A DNA stretch of 64,000 bases, from assembly GCA_042408595.1 (NCBI GenBank), contig JBHOQX010000104.1:62001-126000 (forward strand), read 5' to 3'. The notes beneath the pieces were generated by a model. The model was not told where the DNA came from. It did not search any database and worked only from the letters and a program-made list of their open reading frames with translations. Below are positions 17,851 through 27,449 of the stretch, piece after piece; within the stretch, counting starts at the first letter, position 1, and the number at the start of each line of letters is the position of its first letter. A program made the position numbers and the translations under genes. The DNA is from JBHOQX01 sp042408595. Its GTDB lineage: Bacteria; Chloroflexota; Chloroflexia; Chloroflexales; Roseiflexaceae.

Positions 17851-17878
17851 ATATTAATTCATAAATTGTGTTTGTCAA
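17851..17878 (-). promoter_or_regulatory. Putative promoter of the LacI regulator gene
   Basis: Reading leftward, TTGACA (17878-17873) and TAATAT (17856-17851) are 16 bases apart. The -10 region overlaps an AT-rich imperfect palindrome (about 17853-17867, ATTAATTCATAAATT) that may be an autoregulatory site. Confidence 0.5.
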
Positions 17879-17989
17879 GAGTGGCCTCGGAAAGCGCACC
17901 GCGCGCTGTTGAGTTTTTTCTCATTGGGAAGGGAAAAACTCGTTCAAGTGGGTCGAACAATGCGGTCGGACAAATGTCAAAAGAGCCTC

Positions 17990-18018
17990 TTTACAAATTA
18001 TACGGGCAGTGCTATAAT
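17990..18018 (+). promoter_or_regulatory. Strong sigma70-type promoter of the sugar-transport operon
   Basis: TTTACA at 17990-17995 and a perfect TATAAT at 18013-18018 are separated by 17 bases. The expected start is near 18025, leaving a leader of about 300 bases before the binding-protein gene. No gene was seen in that leader. Confidence 0.7.
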
Positions 18019-18025
18019 GTGGCCG

Positions 18026-18042
18026 CATAAATTTAATTCATG
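18026..18042. promoter_or_regulatory. Putative LacI-family operator
   Basis: A 17-base near-palindrome (CATAAATTTAATTCATG; only one mismatched pair plus the centre) sits exactly where transcription from the 17990 promoter should start. LacI/GalR operators are typically AT-flanked palindromes of this size, so binding by the adjacent regulator is inferred. Confidence 0.55.
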
Positions 18043-18333
18043 TGAATGAGCACAGCATCGCCTTCTCTCTCTTCAGAGGTCGCCTGAGGTGTAGGCGGAG
18101 CGCTGTGGCTGCCCGGCGGAACATACGCCGGCGTGGAGAGCGCCCGCCAGACTTCCCCGTTTCCCCCAGCTGCTCAGCGCTGCCCCCAGGGCGTGTTGTC
18201 TGGGATTCGCAAAGGAGGTTGTTATCGCGTAGCCATCCGCTGAACCGCCAGGCTCCCCTGGTGCGCCGGTCGCTGCCCGCCCGCCGACGGATCGATGGAG
18301 ATGCCCTTCCAGGCTCAAACGAGGAGCAAGCCC

Positions 18334-20115
18334 ATGCGCAGAACAGACCCTCTCTCCCGGCGCAGGTTCCTGCGCGCCGCCATGCTCGGCAGCAGCGCCC
18401 TGGCGCTCGCCGCCTGCGGCGGGGCCTCTGAGGTCGCCGCCCCGACCCAGCCCGCCCCGACCGCCGCTCCCGCCCCGACCGCCGCTCCTGCCGCAACCGC
18501 TGCCCCTGCCGCAACCGCTGCCCCCGCCGCGTCGCCGTTCGGCCCTCTGAACCCCGAGGTACCGCCGCCGCCCAAAGTCTACAGCCCGGTGCTGGAGATC
18601 ACCCAGACACCGCCGTTCTGGAGCCCGAAATTCAAGTCGGGCGAAACTATTGACAACAACGTCTTCAGCCGCTGGTTTGAGCAGACCTATGGCGTACGCT
18701 ACCGCTACGCCTGGGAATCATCTGATCAGGACGATCAGAAATGGATCCAGATCATGGTCAGCGGCGACCTGCCGGAGTTCTTGAGCTGCACGACCCCGGC
18801 TAATTACTACCGTCTGCGCAACGCCGGGCAACTCGAGAACATCAAAGCGATCTGGGAGAGCACCGCCAGCGACCTGGTCAAGCAGAAGTTCGCATACCCC
18901 GACGGGGTCATCTGGCGGCAGGCGCGCGATGGCGATGCGCTGTGGGCCTTGCCGAACACCAACCCGACCGCGGCCAACGACATGATCCTGTATATTCGCA
19001 AGGATTGGTTTGACAAAGCCGGGCTGCAGCCGCCCACCACCCTCGATGAGATGTACAGCGCTGCCAAAACCCTGATCGACAAGGGGATCGCCAAGATCGG
19101 CCTGGCGATCGCCAGCGACGAGTGGGGCATGATCCAGTGGCAGGGCAGCGCCGATCCGATCTTCGGCGCTCATGGCGTGATGCCGACCTACTGGATGAAA
19201 GGAGCGGACGGCAAGCTGGTCTACGGCAGCATTATGCCGGAGACTAAAGAGGTGCTGGCGCTGCTGCGTACGTGGTATCAGGACGGGATCATCGAGCGTG
19301 AATTCTTTACGGTCGGGCCAGGCGGCGATCAGGGTGTGGTGAGCCGGATCGTCGGCGGGCAGGCGGCGATGATCTTCGCGCCGTGGTGGTTCGCCACCGG
19401 CGCGCCCGACGCGTTGAAGAAGAACGATCCGTCGGCCGAGATCGTGGCCATCGACCCACCGGCTGGCCCCGGCGGGAAGCGCGGGCGCGCTGGCACCTCG
19501 CCCACCAATCGCCTGGCGGCCTTCCGCAAGGGAGTCGATCCGGTGAAGATCGAAGCGGTGATCAATCACCTGAATTGGAACATCGAGCGCTTCGTCAAGC
19601 AATGGGAAACGCGCGACTACAACACCGGCAACACCGGGAACCTCGGGCGCGTGCTGTTCGAAGGCTACGACTATGTGCTTGAAAACGGCATGGTGAAAGC
19701 CGCTGACTACAACACCTCGATGTACGAAGGCGGCGGAGGATCGCCCAACTGGCAGTATCCGTCGGTGCTGGCGGAATTCAACACCAAAGTGGCCGAACTG
19801 GCCACGAAGAACCCCAACGATCTCAACCCGTTCGAGCGCGCCCTGGTGTCGGATCCGGCGCAGGTGCTGGCTGGGCAGGTCTATAACAAAGTATTTCAGA
19901 CCAACCAGTACGCCATAATGAACGCCTACATCGGCCCGCAGACGCCGACCATGCAGTCGTCGGAGGTGAATCTGCGTAAGCGCGAGGCCCAGGTGTTCGC
20001 GCGGATCGTCAGCAATCAGGACCCGCTGGAGGCCTTCGATGCGTTCGTGCAGGAGTGGCGTGCGGGCGGCGGCGACACGATGACCGAAGAGGTCAACGCG
20101 GCTATAACGGGCTGA
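18334..20115 (+). CDS. Sugar ABC transporter substrate-binding lipoprotein (Tat-exported, LipO-like)
   Basis: A 593-residue extracellular solute-binding protein. The N terminus has a twin-arginine signal (SRRRFLRAAMLGSSALAL) ending in the lipobox LAAC, so it should be exported folded and lipid-anchored. A linker of repeated APTAAPA/AATAAPA units (residues 35-65) follows, then a family-1 binding domain typical of large LipO/YtcQ-like proteins for oligosaccharides. The start at 18334 follows GAGGAG; an ATG at 18295 lacks a site. It is first in the operon with the two permeases, with 40 bases to the next gene. No ATPase gene is in the cluster, so a shared MsmX-type ATPase encoded elsewhere is expected. 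Confidence 0.9.
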   Translation: MRRTDPLSRRRFLRAAMLGSSALALAACGGASEVAAPTQPAPTAAPAPTAAPAATAAPAATAAPAASPFGPLNPEVPPPPKVYSPVLEITQTPPFWSPKFKSGETIDNNVFSRWFEQTYGVRYRYAWESSDQDDQKWIQIMVSGDLPEFLSCTTPANYYRLRNAGQLENIKAIWESTASDLVKQKFAYPDGVIWRQARDGDALWALPNTNPTAANDMILYIRKDWFDKAGLQPPTTLDEMYSAAKTLIDKGIAKIGLAIASDEWGMIQWQGSADPIFGAHGVMPTYWMKGADGKLVYGSIMPETKEVLALLRTWYQDGIIEREFFTVGPGGDQGVVSRIVGGQAAMIFAPWWFATGAPDALKKNDPSAEIVAIDPPAGPGGKRGRAGTSPTNRLAAFRKGVDPVKIEAVINHLNWNIERFVKQWETRDYNTGNTGNLGRVLFEGYDYVLENGMVKAADYNTSMYEGGGGSPNWQYPSVLAEFNTKVAELATKNPNDLNPFERALVSDPAQVLAGQVYNKVFQTNQYAIMNAYIGPQTPTMQSSEVNLRKREAQVFARIVSNQDPLEAFDAFVQEWRAGGGDTMTEEVNAAITG

Positions 20116-20155
20116 CCGAAAGCGGCGGGGGCGCCCCAGGCCCCCGCCCTGAGCG

Positions 20156-21106
20156 ATGGAGCGTGTTGTGGCAACCCGAACCATGCCGTTGGTAACCCGC
20201 CAGGCCCGGCGGCGGCGGGAGCGCTTGTGCCGCCTTCTTCCGCTGTACATCATGCTCCTGCCAGCAGTGATCGGCCTGGCGCTCTTCACCTACTATCCGA
20301 TGTACGGGCTGATCATCGCGTTTCAGCGGTTCGACCCGCTCCTCGGATTCAGCCGTTCGCCGTTCGTTGGCCTGGAGAACTTTCGGCGCATTTTCAGCAC
20401 GCCGGATACCTATGCGATTATCCGCAACACCCTGGTGATCGCCGCCGGCAAACTGGCGCTCGGGCTGCTGGCGAGCCTGGCCTTTGCGCTGCTGCTGAAT
20501 GAAGTCCGTGTCGCCTGGTTTAAGCGCACCATCCAGTCGCTCAGCTATGTGCTCCATTTTCTGTCCTGGGTGATTCTGGGCGGCATTCTGCTGCGCATCC
20601 TGTCGCTCGATGGGATCGTCAACCAGGGGATCCGGGCGATCGGCCTGCCGCCGATCTTTTTTCTGGGCGACACGCGCGTGTTCCCATTCACGATGATCGT
20701 CACCGATGTCTGGAAGGAGTTCGGCTTCGGCGCGATCATCTACCTGGCGGCGATCACCAGCATCGATCCGACCCTGTACGAAGCCGCTGCCGTGGATGGC
20801 GCCAACCGCTGGCAGCGGATGCGACATATCACCCTCCCGTCGATCGCGCCGGTGGTCGCGCTGGTGGCCTGTCTGAGTCTGGGGTCGATCCTAAACGCCG
20901 GGTTCGAGCAGATCCTGGTGCTGTACAACCCGGTGGTATTCGCCACCGGCGATATTATCGATACCTATGTGTACCGCGCCGGGCTGCTGAATTACGAGTT
21001 CAGCCTGGCCACCGCCTTCGGGCTGCTCAAGAGCGTGGTCGGCCTGATCCTGATCGCACTCTCCTACTGGCTGGCCGAGCGCTTCGCCAACTACCGCATC
21101 TTCTGA
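20156..21106 (+). CDS. ABC transporter permease, LplB/YteP-like
   Basis: A 316-residue inner-membrane permease of the CUT1 carbohydrate class. Six membrane helices are predicted, starting with LPLYIMLLPAVIGLALFTYY. The cytoplasmic EAA loop that docks the ATPase reads EAAAVDGANRWQRMRHITLP. The opening (LLPLYIMLLPAVIGL, then YPMYGLIIAFQ) is typical of the LplB group that partners LipO-like binding proteins. It sits between the binding protein and the second permease in one operon. Confidence 0.93.
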   Translation: MERVVATRTMPLVTRQARRRRERLCRLLPLYIMLLPAVIGLALFTYYPMYGLIIAFQRFDPLLGFSRSPFVGLENFRRIFSTPDTYAIIRNTLVIAAGKLALGLLASLAFALLLNEVRVAWFKRTIQSLSYVLHFLSWVILGGILLRILSLDGIVNQGIRAIGLPPIFFLGDTRVFPFTMIVTDVWKEFGFGAIIYLAAITSIDPTLYEAAAVDGANRWQRMRHITLPSIAPVVALVACLSLGSILNAGFEQILVLYNPVVFATGDIIDTYVYRAGLLNYEFSLATAFGLLKSVVGLILIALSYWLAERFANYRIF

Positions 21107-21131
21107 ACCGCCGGGCGAAGGGAGCACGGAG

Positions 21132-22013
21132 ATGGTCCAAGATCGAACCCCTGGCTCACGCCTGATCGATGCCGGGATCGTCCTTGTTCTGATGCTGGTG
21201 GGTCTGAGTTGCCTGCTGCCGTTTGTGCATGTGATCGCAGTCTCGCTGAGCAGCCGCGCCCCGGTGGACGGCAACCTCGTCACCTTCTGGCCGATCGGGC
21301 TGACCGGCCGCAACTATGTGCAGATTGTGAACGACTCGCAGTTTCTGCGTTCGTTCGGGGTATCGGTGCTGCGGGTGGCTCTGGGCGTCCCGATCAATCT
21401 GCTGATTATCGCCCTTACCGCCTACCCGCTGTCGCTCGATCACAATACCTTCCCCGGCCAACGGCTGATCAAATGGGTGCTGATCTTCGCGATGCTGTTC
21501 AACGGGGGGCTGATCCCGCAGTACCTGGTGGTGCGCAACCTGCGGCTGCTGGATACGATCTGGGTGCTGGTGCTGCCGACGGCGGTGCAGGTGTTCTGGA
21601 TCATCGTGATGATCAACTTCTTCCGCCGCCTGCCGCGCGAGCTGTCGGAAGCGGCCGAGGTCGATGGCGCGTCGCATTGGTTCATCCTGCTGCGCATCTA
21701 CCTGCCGCTCTCGCTGCCTGCGCTGGCGACGCTTGGCCTGTTCAGTGCGGTGTTCCATTGGAACTCGTGGTTCGATGGCCTGATCTTCATGAACCGCGAG
21801 GTGAATTATCCGCTGCAGAGTTACCTCAAGACCTTTCTGACCGGTTCGCAGATCAGCCGTCTTCAGAATAACCCCGCGTTGTACCAGCAGATCTCGAATG
21901 GCGCATTGCGCGCGGCGCAGATCATTGTGGCGACCGTGCCCATCCTGCTGGTGTACCCGTTCCTGCAACGCTATTTCGTGACCGGCCTGACGCTCGGCTC
22001 GGTCAAGGAGTAG
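21132..22013 (+). CDS. ABC transporter permease, YtcP/LplC-like
   Basis: A 293-residue permease and the second half of the CUT1 channel. It has six predicted helices, the characteristic SLSSRAPVDGNLVTFWP loop after helix 1, and the EAA motif EAAEVDGASHWFILLRIYLP. A stretch after the second helix (LSLDHNTFPGQRLIKW) is also family-typical. It starts 25 bases after the first permease, with GGAG before the ATG. About 290 bases separate it from the GH30 gene; I see nothing definite in them. Confidence 0.93.
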   Translation: MVQDRTPGSRLIDAGIVLVLMLVGLSCLLPFVHVIAVSLSSRAPVDGNLVTFWPIGLTGRNYVQIVNDSQFLRSFGVSVLRVALGVPINLLIIALTAYPLSLDHNTFPGQRLIKWVLIFAMLFNGGLIPQYLVVRNLRLLDTIWVLVLPTAVQVFWIIVMINFFRRLPRELSEAAEVDGASHWFILLRIYLPLSLPALATLGLFSAVFHWNSWFDGLIFMNREVNYPLQSYLKTFLTGSQISRLQNNPALYQQISNGALRAAQIIVATVPILLVYPFLQRYFVTGLTLGSVKE

Positions 22014-22307
22014 GGCGTGATGCCGCGACCGTGGGCGGGCCCCGTACGGCAGGGGGCGCTTGTCCAATGCCGGATGTCTCCTCCGTCGCCCGGTAGCGCC
22101 ACCGCGACGCCATGCTACCTGGCGACGACCAAGGCTTGGCGGGAGTATGTTGTCGGTGGCAAGCGTCACAGCGGGTTGTCCTTTGCCCGGATCCACGTGC
22201 TGCGGCGTTTGATCCGAAGGCGTTGCCAGATGTCGCACGACTATTGGGCGGAGGGCGCGCCGCGCCCTGGCCTGTCCCGGCGCAGAGCGAACAAGGAGGT
22301 GACGGAC

Positions 22308-23786
22308 ATGGATCCTCGTCGTGGACGGAAGCGACCCCTGGACGCGCCCCGGTCGATCTCACGGCGTACTGCGCTACGCTGGCTGGCCGGCGCCTGTGGC
22401 GCAACGGTGCTGGCGCGGGCCGGACTGGCACAGGCGCAGGATGCACGCAGCATCCATGTGACCGGCGGCACGATGCAGATCTTCTTCGGGTTCGGCTTCG
22501 CCCCCGCCGCCTTCAGCGCCGCCTGGTACCTGGCCGACTCATCGTTCACCGACCCATCCGTGAAAGCCGGGCTCTACGATGCGCTGTTCACAGAGCTCAA
22601 GATCAATTTTCTGCGCTGGGAGCTTTCCCCGGCGTTTCAGCCCCATGAGGGTGCCGCCTACGATATCGACGCGGCGACCGTGGCGACCAACCACGAAGAC
22701 CCGACCCGCGCCGCGCGCGACCGCAACCCTGGGCTGCAGGTGCTGTACTCGGTCTGGAGCCCGCCGGGCTGGATGAAGCAAAACGGCGCGACCACCGGGG
22801 GCAATGGTGATGGCAACCCGAACACGCCCACCGATAACCGCCTGCGCTACGACAAACGCGACGCGTTCGGCGTCTATCTGGCCGAGTTTGCCGGACGCTA
22901 CCGCGATCGCTTCGGCTGGCCGGTTGATTACCTCAGCCTGCAGAACGAGCCCAATCTGAACACGACCTATGATTCATGCGTGTACACCGCCGACGAGTAT
23001 GTGCAGATGGCGCGCGCGGTCCGGGCGCAGGTCAACGCCTACGGCAACACCGAGACCAAACTGATCGGCCCGGAGTACGCCTGGGCTGGCGACGATTACA
23101 CCGCCTACGTCAACGCCAATGTCGGGGACGGCCTGGATCTGTTGTGCATCCACGGCTATGCCGGCGCGTGGGGTAGCGATATGGGCGCGGTGCCGTCCAG
23201 CGCGCGCACCGCCAAACCATTCTTCCAGACCGAGTTCAACTACAACTACAATGTGGAAGACACGCCGGAACAGGCCGCGGTGCTGGGAAACACCTTCTGC
23301 GGCGATGTCAACAACGGCAACGCCGGCGCGTGGTTCTTCTGGCAGGGGGTGCAGGAGCCCGACTCAAACCCCGGCGAGGGGCTGCTGCTGGCGAACGGTT
23401 CGTACAAAACCACCCCGGTCACCAAGATCAGCGGCTTCACCCGCACCAAACGCTATTACGCCATTCAATCGCTGACCCAAACGGTGCGCCCCGGCGCGAT
23501 CGCGCGCTGGGTGACTGTCGGCTCCGATCTGAGCGCCGACATCAAGGCGTGTGCGCTGAAGAACCCGGACGGCAGGCTGACGATCGTGCTGGCGAACCGT
23601 TCCGGCACCACTCACAACAGCATCGCCATCAGCGTCGATGAGCTCGCCGGGAGCGGCACGGTGGCGTTCACCGCCCACGCCACCGACACCGATCAGAGCA
23701 ACAACATCTGGAGCTACAGCTTGACCGATGGCTTCGGGTATATCAATCTTGTGCCGTACCAGGTGATCGCACTGGCGCAGGATTAA
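22308..23786 (+). CDS. GH30-family glycoside hydrolase, Tat-exported
   Basis: A 492-residue secreted glycosidase. A twin-arginine signal (SRRTALRWLAGACGATVL) is cleaved after LAQA. The (beta/alpha)8 domain has the clan GH-A acid/base glutamate at residue 214 (LSLQNEPNL) and the nucleophile at residue 309 (FFQTEFNYNY). The C-terminal beta-sandwich typical of GH30 follows (IVLANRSGTTHNSIAI). GH30 enzymes act on xylan, beta-1,6-glucan, fucosides or glucosylceramide; the exact substrate is not readable. The start at 22308 follows AAGGAGGTG, and the frame upstream is open but lacks signals. It lies downstream of the sugar permeases in the same direction, so a role in feeding that transporter is likely. 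Confidence 0.88.
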   Translation: MDPRRGRKRPLDAPRSISRRTALRWLAGACGATVLARAGLAQAQDARSIHVTGGTMQIFFGFGFAPAAFSAAWYLADSSFTDPSVKAGLYDALFTELKINFLRWELSPAFQPHEGAAYDIDAATVATNHEDPTRAARDRNPGLQVLYSVWSPPGWMKQNGATTGGNGDGNPNTPTDNRLRYDKRDAFGVYLAEFAGRYRDRFGWPVDYLSLQNEPNLNTTYDSCVYTADEYVQMARAVRAQVNAYGNTETKLIGPEYAWAGDDYTAYVNANVGDGLDLLCIHGYAGAWGSDMGAVPSSARTAKPFFQTEFNYNYNVEDTPEQAAVLGNTFCGDVNNGNAGAWFFWQGVQEPDSNPGEGLLLANGSYKTTPVTKISGFTRTKRYYAIQSLTQTVRPGAIARWVTVGSDLSADIKACALKNPDGRLTIVLANRSGTTHNSIAISVDELAGSGTVAFTAHATDTDQSNNIWSYSLTDGFGYINLVPYQVIALAQD

Positions 23787-23798
23787 CGCGGGGGTGCT

Positions 23799-26183
23799 GT
23801 GGCGATCGACGAACCGACACCCTTCACGTGGTATGTCGCCCCGTATGGCGACGACTCCTGGAGCGGGCGGCAGCCCGAGCCGGGCGGCGGCGACGGGCCG
23901 TTCCGCACCCTGGCACGCGCCCGCAACGCGCTGCGGTGCACTCCCGCTGCCCCCGGCGTGCCGCGCGTGGTGCTGTTGCGCGGCGGCGCATATCACCTGG
24001 ACGAGCCGTTCGTGCTCGACGACCGCGATAGCGGGAGCCCCGCCGCCGAGGTGGCCTACCGCAGCTACCCCGACGAGCAGCCGGTGATCTATGGCGGGCG
24101 CCCCGTGGAGGGCTGGCAGCCGTTCCGCGGCCCGATCTACCAGGCGCAGGTGGGCTATGTCTGCCACGCGCTGTACGAAAACGGCACGCGGGCCGCCACG
24201 GCGCGCCATCCCAACCAGGGCTACGGGCGCGTCGCCGCCGCTGACCCCGCTCAGCCCGACCGGTGCTTTCGCATCGACCCGGGCGTATTGCCGTCGCTCG
24301 ATGCGGCTGATGGCTTGCAGGTCTTTGTCTGGCCGGGCGGGCCGGACGGCGAATGGAACTGGTTCACCAACCTGCTCGACGTGGCAGCGCTGGATGCCGT
24401 TCAGGGCATGGTGACGCTCCGCGAGCCGGCGCGCTACCCGCTCGGCTCCGGCTCGCGCCTGTTCTTCCAGGGCCACCTGGCGCTGCTCGACGCGCCGGGC
24501 GAGTTCTGCTTCGACCCGCGCGGCAACACGCTCTACTACTGGCCGCGCAGCGTGCCGATCGCTGCGCAATCGATCATCGCGCCACGCATGACCCACGTGG
24601 TGGCGTTGGTGGGCCGCTCGCCGGAGACGCCGGTGCGCTATGTTCGCTGGCAGGGCATCACCATCGCCTGCTCCGACGCGGCGGGCCGGTTCGGTGGCCC
24701 TGTCCCCGCCGACGACAATGTGTACGACGGCGAGGATGGGTGTGTGCTCGTTCAGAACGCCGAGCAAATCACCTTCGACGCATGCTGCGTGCAGCACACC
24801 GGCATGCATGGCTATTTCCTGAACGGCCCCGCGCAGCGGATCACGATCACTGGCAACCAGATCAGCGACATCGGCGGTACGGGGGTGCTGTTGAACAGCC
24901 CGTGGTTCAGCGCCGCCAGCGCCAACCACAGCAACACGATCGACAACAACCATATCTTCGACTGCGGCAAGGTGATCGGCCACGGCGCGGGCGTGCAACT
25001 GGTCAACAGCGGCGGCAACCGGATCACCCACAACCGCATCCATCACACCTCGCGCTACGCGATCAGCCTGAACGCGCCGCGCCCCGGCAACCTGATCGGG
25101 CGCACGATCGGCGGCGTGCTGGTGACCGCCGAAAACGCCAAACAGTTCTCCCACACCCGTGACAACACCGTCGCGTTCAACGATCTGTCGCACGCCAATC
25201 TTGATTCGCAGGATACCGCGCCGCTGGAGGCTTTTGGATCGGGGCCGGGCAATCGGATCGACCACAACGCCATTCACGACAGCGACTGCCCATTTTCGAT
25301 GGGCGTCGGCATCTACCTCGACGATGCCGCCGATGGCTTCACCATCGCCAACAATTTGGTGTACCGCCTGCAACACAGCGGCGGCGGCGAGCTAGCGGCG
25401 GTAGCCTTTGCCAAGGGTATCGGCAACGAGTTCTGCAACAACATGTTCGCCGACAACTGCGTGGCCCCGGGCGGGGCAGTGCTGGCGACCCACGCGCTCG
25501 GCGGCGAGGCCAACCGCGACGTGGTGTTCGAGCGCAACATCGTGTACCGCTCGGGCGCGCGTCTGTACCGCTGCGCCAATTGGCAGGACGACCGCTTCGC
25601 CCGGGTGGACCACAACCTGTTTGACCCGGCGGAGGCGCCGTACCAGATCGAGGGCGTGCCGGGGGTGGCGACGCTGGATGACTGGCGCGCCGTCGGGGGA
25701 CGGGGCTTCGACCAGCGCTCGCTGGTGGCCGATCCACAGTTCATCGACCCAGCGCGTGGCGACTACCGCCTGCACCCCGGCTCGCCAGCCTACCGGCTCG
25801 GCTGGCAGGAGATCGACGCGGCGGCGATCGGGTTGCGCGCCGACTATCCTTTCGCCGACCGGGACGAGCCGCCCGAGCGGCTGTTCATCGTGCTGCCGGC
25901 CGGCGGCGCCACGCTCCGGCTTGCGGTGGGAGCGCGCGCGGTGCTGCGCCTCATCGGGCGTACAACCACCGGCTTCGTCGTCGCTTTGGTCGGCGCACAG
26001 GTCGCATGGCGCAGCGCCGATCCCCGGATTGCAACGGTGGATGCGGCGGGCCAGGCGATGGCGCACGCTCCTGGCATGGTGCGCCTCGACGTGGCGGTCG
26101 CCCACCAGGGCACCCACCTGGCGACCTGCGTGTACGTCGTTGTCCACCCGTCGTGTCGCCTTGGAGCGGTCATCCCCGTATAG
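23799..26183 (+). CDS. Right-handed beta-helix protein, GH141-like, with Ig-like tail
   Basis: A 794-residue protein. The opening, WYVAPYGDDSWSGRQPEPGG then GPFRTLARARNAL, is typical of parallel beta-helix carbohydrate-active enzymes. An N-terminal region with the ISYRSYPDEQPVI-type motif (here AYRSYPDEQPVIYGG) precedes the helix, whose rungs contain NRITHNRIHHTSRYAI and NRIDHNAIHDSDCP. The layout matches the GH141 (fucosidase/xylanase) group as I know it. A bacterial Ig-like domain closes the protein (WRSADPRIATVDAAGQAMA). The GTG start at 23799 is 13 bases after the GH30 stop. No signal peptide is visible, which is odd for a partner of exported enzymes. It could act in the cytoplasm or use another export route. 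Confidence 0.75.
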   Translation: MAIDEPTPFTWYVAPYGDDSWSGRQPEPGGGDGPFRTLARARNALRCTPAAPGVPRVVLLRGGAYHLDEPFVLDDRDSGSPAAEVAYRSYPDEQPVIYGGRPVEGWQPFRGPIYQAQVGYVCHALYENGTRAATARHPNQGYGRVAAADPAQPDRCFRIDPGVLPSLDAADGLQVFVWPGGPDGEWNWFTNLLDVAALDAVQGMVTLREPARYPLGSGSRLFFQGHLALLDAPGEFCFDPRGNTLYYWPRSVPIAAQSIIAPRMTHVVALVGRSPETPVRYVRWQGITIACSDAAGRFGGPVPADDNVYDGEDGCVLVQNAEQITFDACCVQHTGMHGYFLNGPAQRITITGNQISDIGGTGVLLNSPWFSAASANHSNTIDNNHIFDCGKVIGHGAGVQLVNSGGNRITHNRIHHTSRYAISLNAPRPGNLIGRTIGGVLVTAENAKQFSHTRDNTVAFNDLSHANLDSQDTAPLEAFGSGPGNRIDHNAIHDSDCPFSMGVGIYLDDAADGFTIANNLVYRLQHSGGGELAAVAFAKGIGNEFCNNMFADNCVAPGGAVLATHALGGEANRDVVFERNIVYRSGARLYRCANWQDDRFARVDHNLFDPAEAPYQIEGVPGVATLDDWRAVGGRGFDQRSLVADPQFIDPARGDYRLHPGSPAYRLGWQEIDAAAIGLRADYPFADRDEPPERLFIVLPAGGATLRLAVGARAVLRLIGRTTTGFVVALVGAQVAWRSADPRIATVDAAGQAMAHAPGMVRLDVAVAHQGTHLATCVYVVVHPSCRLGAVIPV

Positions 26184-26340
26184 TGCCTATGGAGCGCCGC
26201 CGTCAGGCGGTCCGCTGGGCAGCGCTCGCCGATCTCCTCCCCTGGTCCGATCTCGGGTCGGCTGCCAATGTATATCATACATATCGTCTGTACCACTGGC
26301 TGAGGCCACTGTTGAATCATCACGAAAAAGGAAGTGGGCC

Positions 26341-26745
26341 GTGGATTGGAAACTCGAGGTGATTCGTGTTCCCGTCTCCGACGTGGAACGGGCGAAGCGC
26401 TTCTACGCCGAGCATGTCGGATTCGGCGTCGATCTTGACGTCCAGATCGGCGATGGGGTGCGTCTCGTCCAACTGACCCCGTCCGGATCGAGTTGCTCGA
26501 TCCACCTGAGCACTCATAACCTGGGTATGCCGCCAGGGGGGCTGAAAGGGTTGCAGCTGGTTGTCTCCGACATCGAGACCGCCAGGGCCGAGTTGGTTGC
26601 GCGAGGCGTGAAGACCAGCCCGGTCAGGCACTACGAGGGCCCCGAGCTCGTCGATGGTCGGGGCGAAGGCTGGAACTCGTTCGTCTTCTTCGATGATCCG
26701 GACGGCAACGGCTGGGTTGTGCAGCAGCGGCCGGCTGGTGATTAG
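26341..26745 (+). CDS. VOC (glyoxalase-like) superfamily protein
   Basis: A 134-residue protein with the VOC pattern: LEVIRVPVSDVERAKRFY AEHV at the start, then GLQLVVSDIETARAEL, and FVFFDDPDGNGWVVQQ at the end. The substrate is unknown. No ATG is available; the GTG at 26341 follows AAAGGAAG. An AT-rich stretch (26268-26292) upstream may hold its promoter. It is the last ordinary gene before the insertion-sequence remnants. Confidence 0.85.
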   Translation: MDWKLEVIRVPVSDVERAKRFYAEHVGFGVDLDVQIGDGVRLVQLTPSGSSCSIHLSTHNLGMPPGGLKGLQLVVSDIETARAELVARGVKTSPVRHYEGPELVDGRGEGWNSFVFFDDPDGNGWVVQQRPAGD

Positions 26746-26794
26746 CAGAGGCGGCGACGAGCAGGATCTTCGCCCATTCCTATATCTGTTCACG

Positions 26795-27440
26795 TTACCG
26801 AACACTTGGGGCGGTGGCAACGCCGGGTTGACGGTTGGGTCGATGGCGGCGGCGCCGGCCCCAGATGAAGGGGTGCTTGTGCTTGTTCCAGTAGGCAGGT
26901 GTCGCTGCTACAGCTTGACAGACCTCGTTCCAGGTTGCGAACCGGCGGCCCTTGAGCGCTAACGATCGTAGAATCTTCCACCACGGCTCGATCAGGTTCA
27001 GATACGCCGCGTACGTCGGCTGAAAGACGAACTCCCAGCGCGGATGGTGCCGGACACAGAGCAACACGTCGGTGGCACGATGCACATTGCGATTATCCCC
27101 AATCGCATAGATGCGCTCGAACTCGGCTGGGACCCAGGCGTCCACGTGCGTCACGAAGGCGACCCAGTTCGCGATAGTCCGGCCGTCCTACGGATGGGTG
27201 TAGGCGTCCCCGATGGCCGGGCGGAAGGCCCCACAGACGTAGCCGTTGCCGCGCCGGCCGTAGGCAGTCTCCTGCGTGGCGCGCTCGGCTGGCGTCGTCG
27301 TCCCATCGGGTTGGTCCGTTGATACCGCGCGAACCACGGCCATCTCGTGATGGCGCTTGGCGCTCTCCGGCCCCATCTGATCGCGACAGACGACCGCGCT
27401 GCCTTCCGGTGGTGCCGTGGAGTGCGTGGCGATGCCCCCC
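26795..27440 (-). pseudogene. IS630-family transposase remnant (C-terminal part)
   Basis: Reading leftward from about 27440, the DDE catalytic part of an IS630 transposase can be followed. AVVCRDQMGPESAK carries the second aspartate-type motif, then TQETAYGRRGNGYVCGAF, AIGDNRNVHRATDVL and PTYAAYLNLIEPWW carry the last acidic residue. A TAG at 27188-27190 breaks the frame after DAYTHP. The N-terminal DNA-binding part is absent; at about 27440 the sequence changes into an IS256-type fragment. Confidence 0.7.
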
Positions 27441-27449
27441 TTTTTCGGA

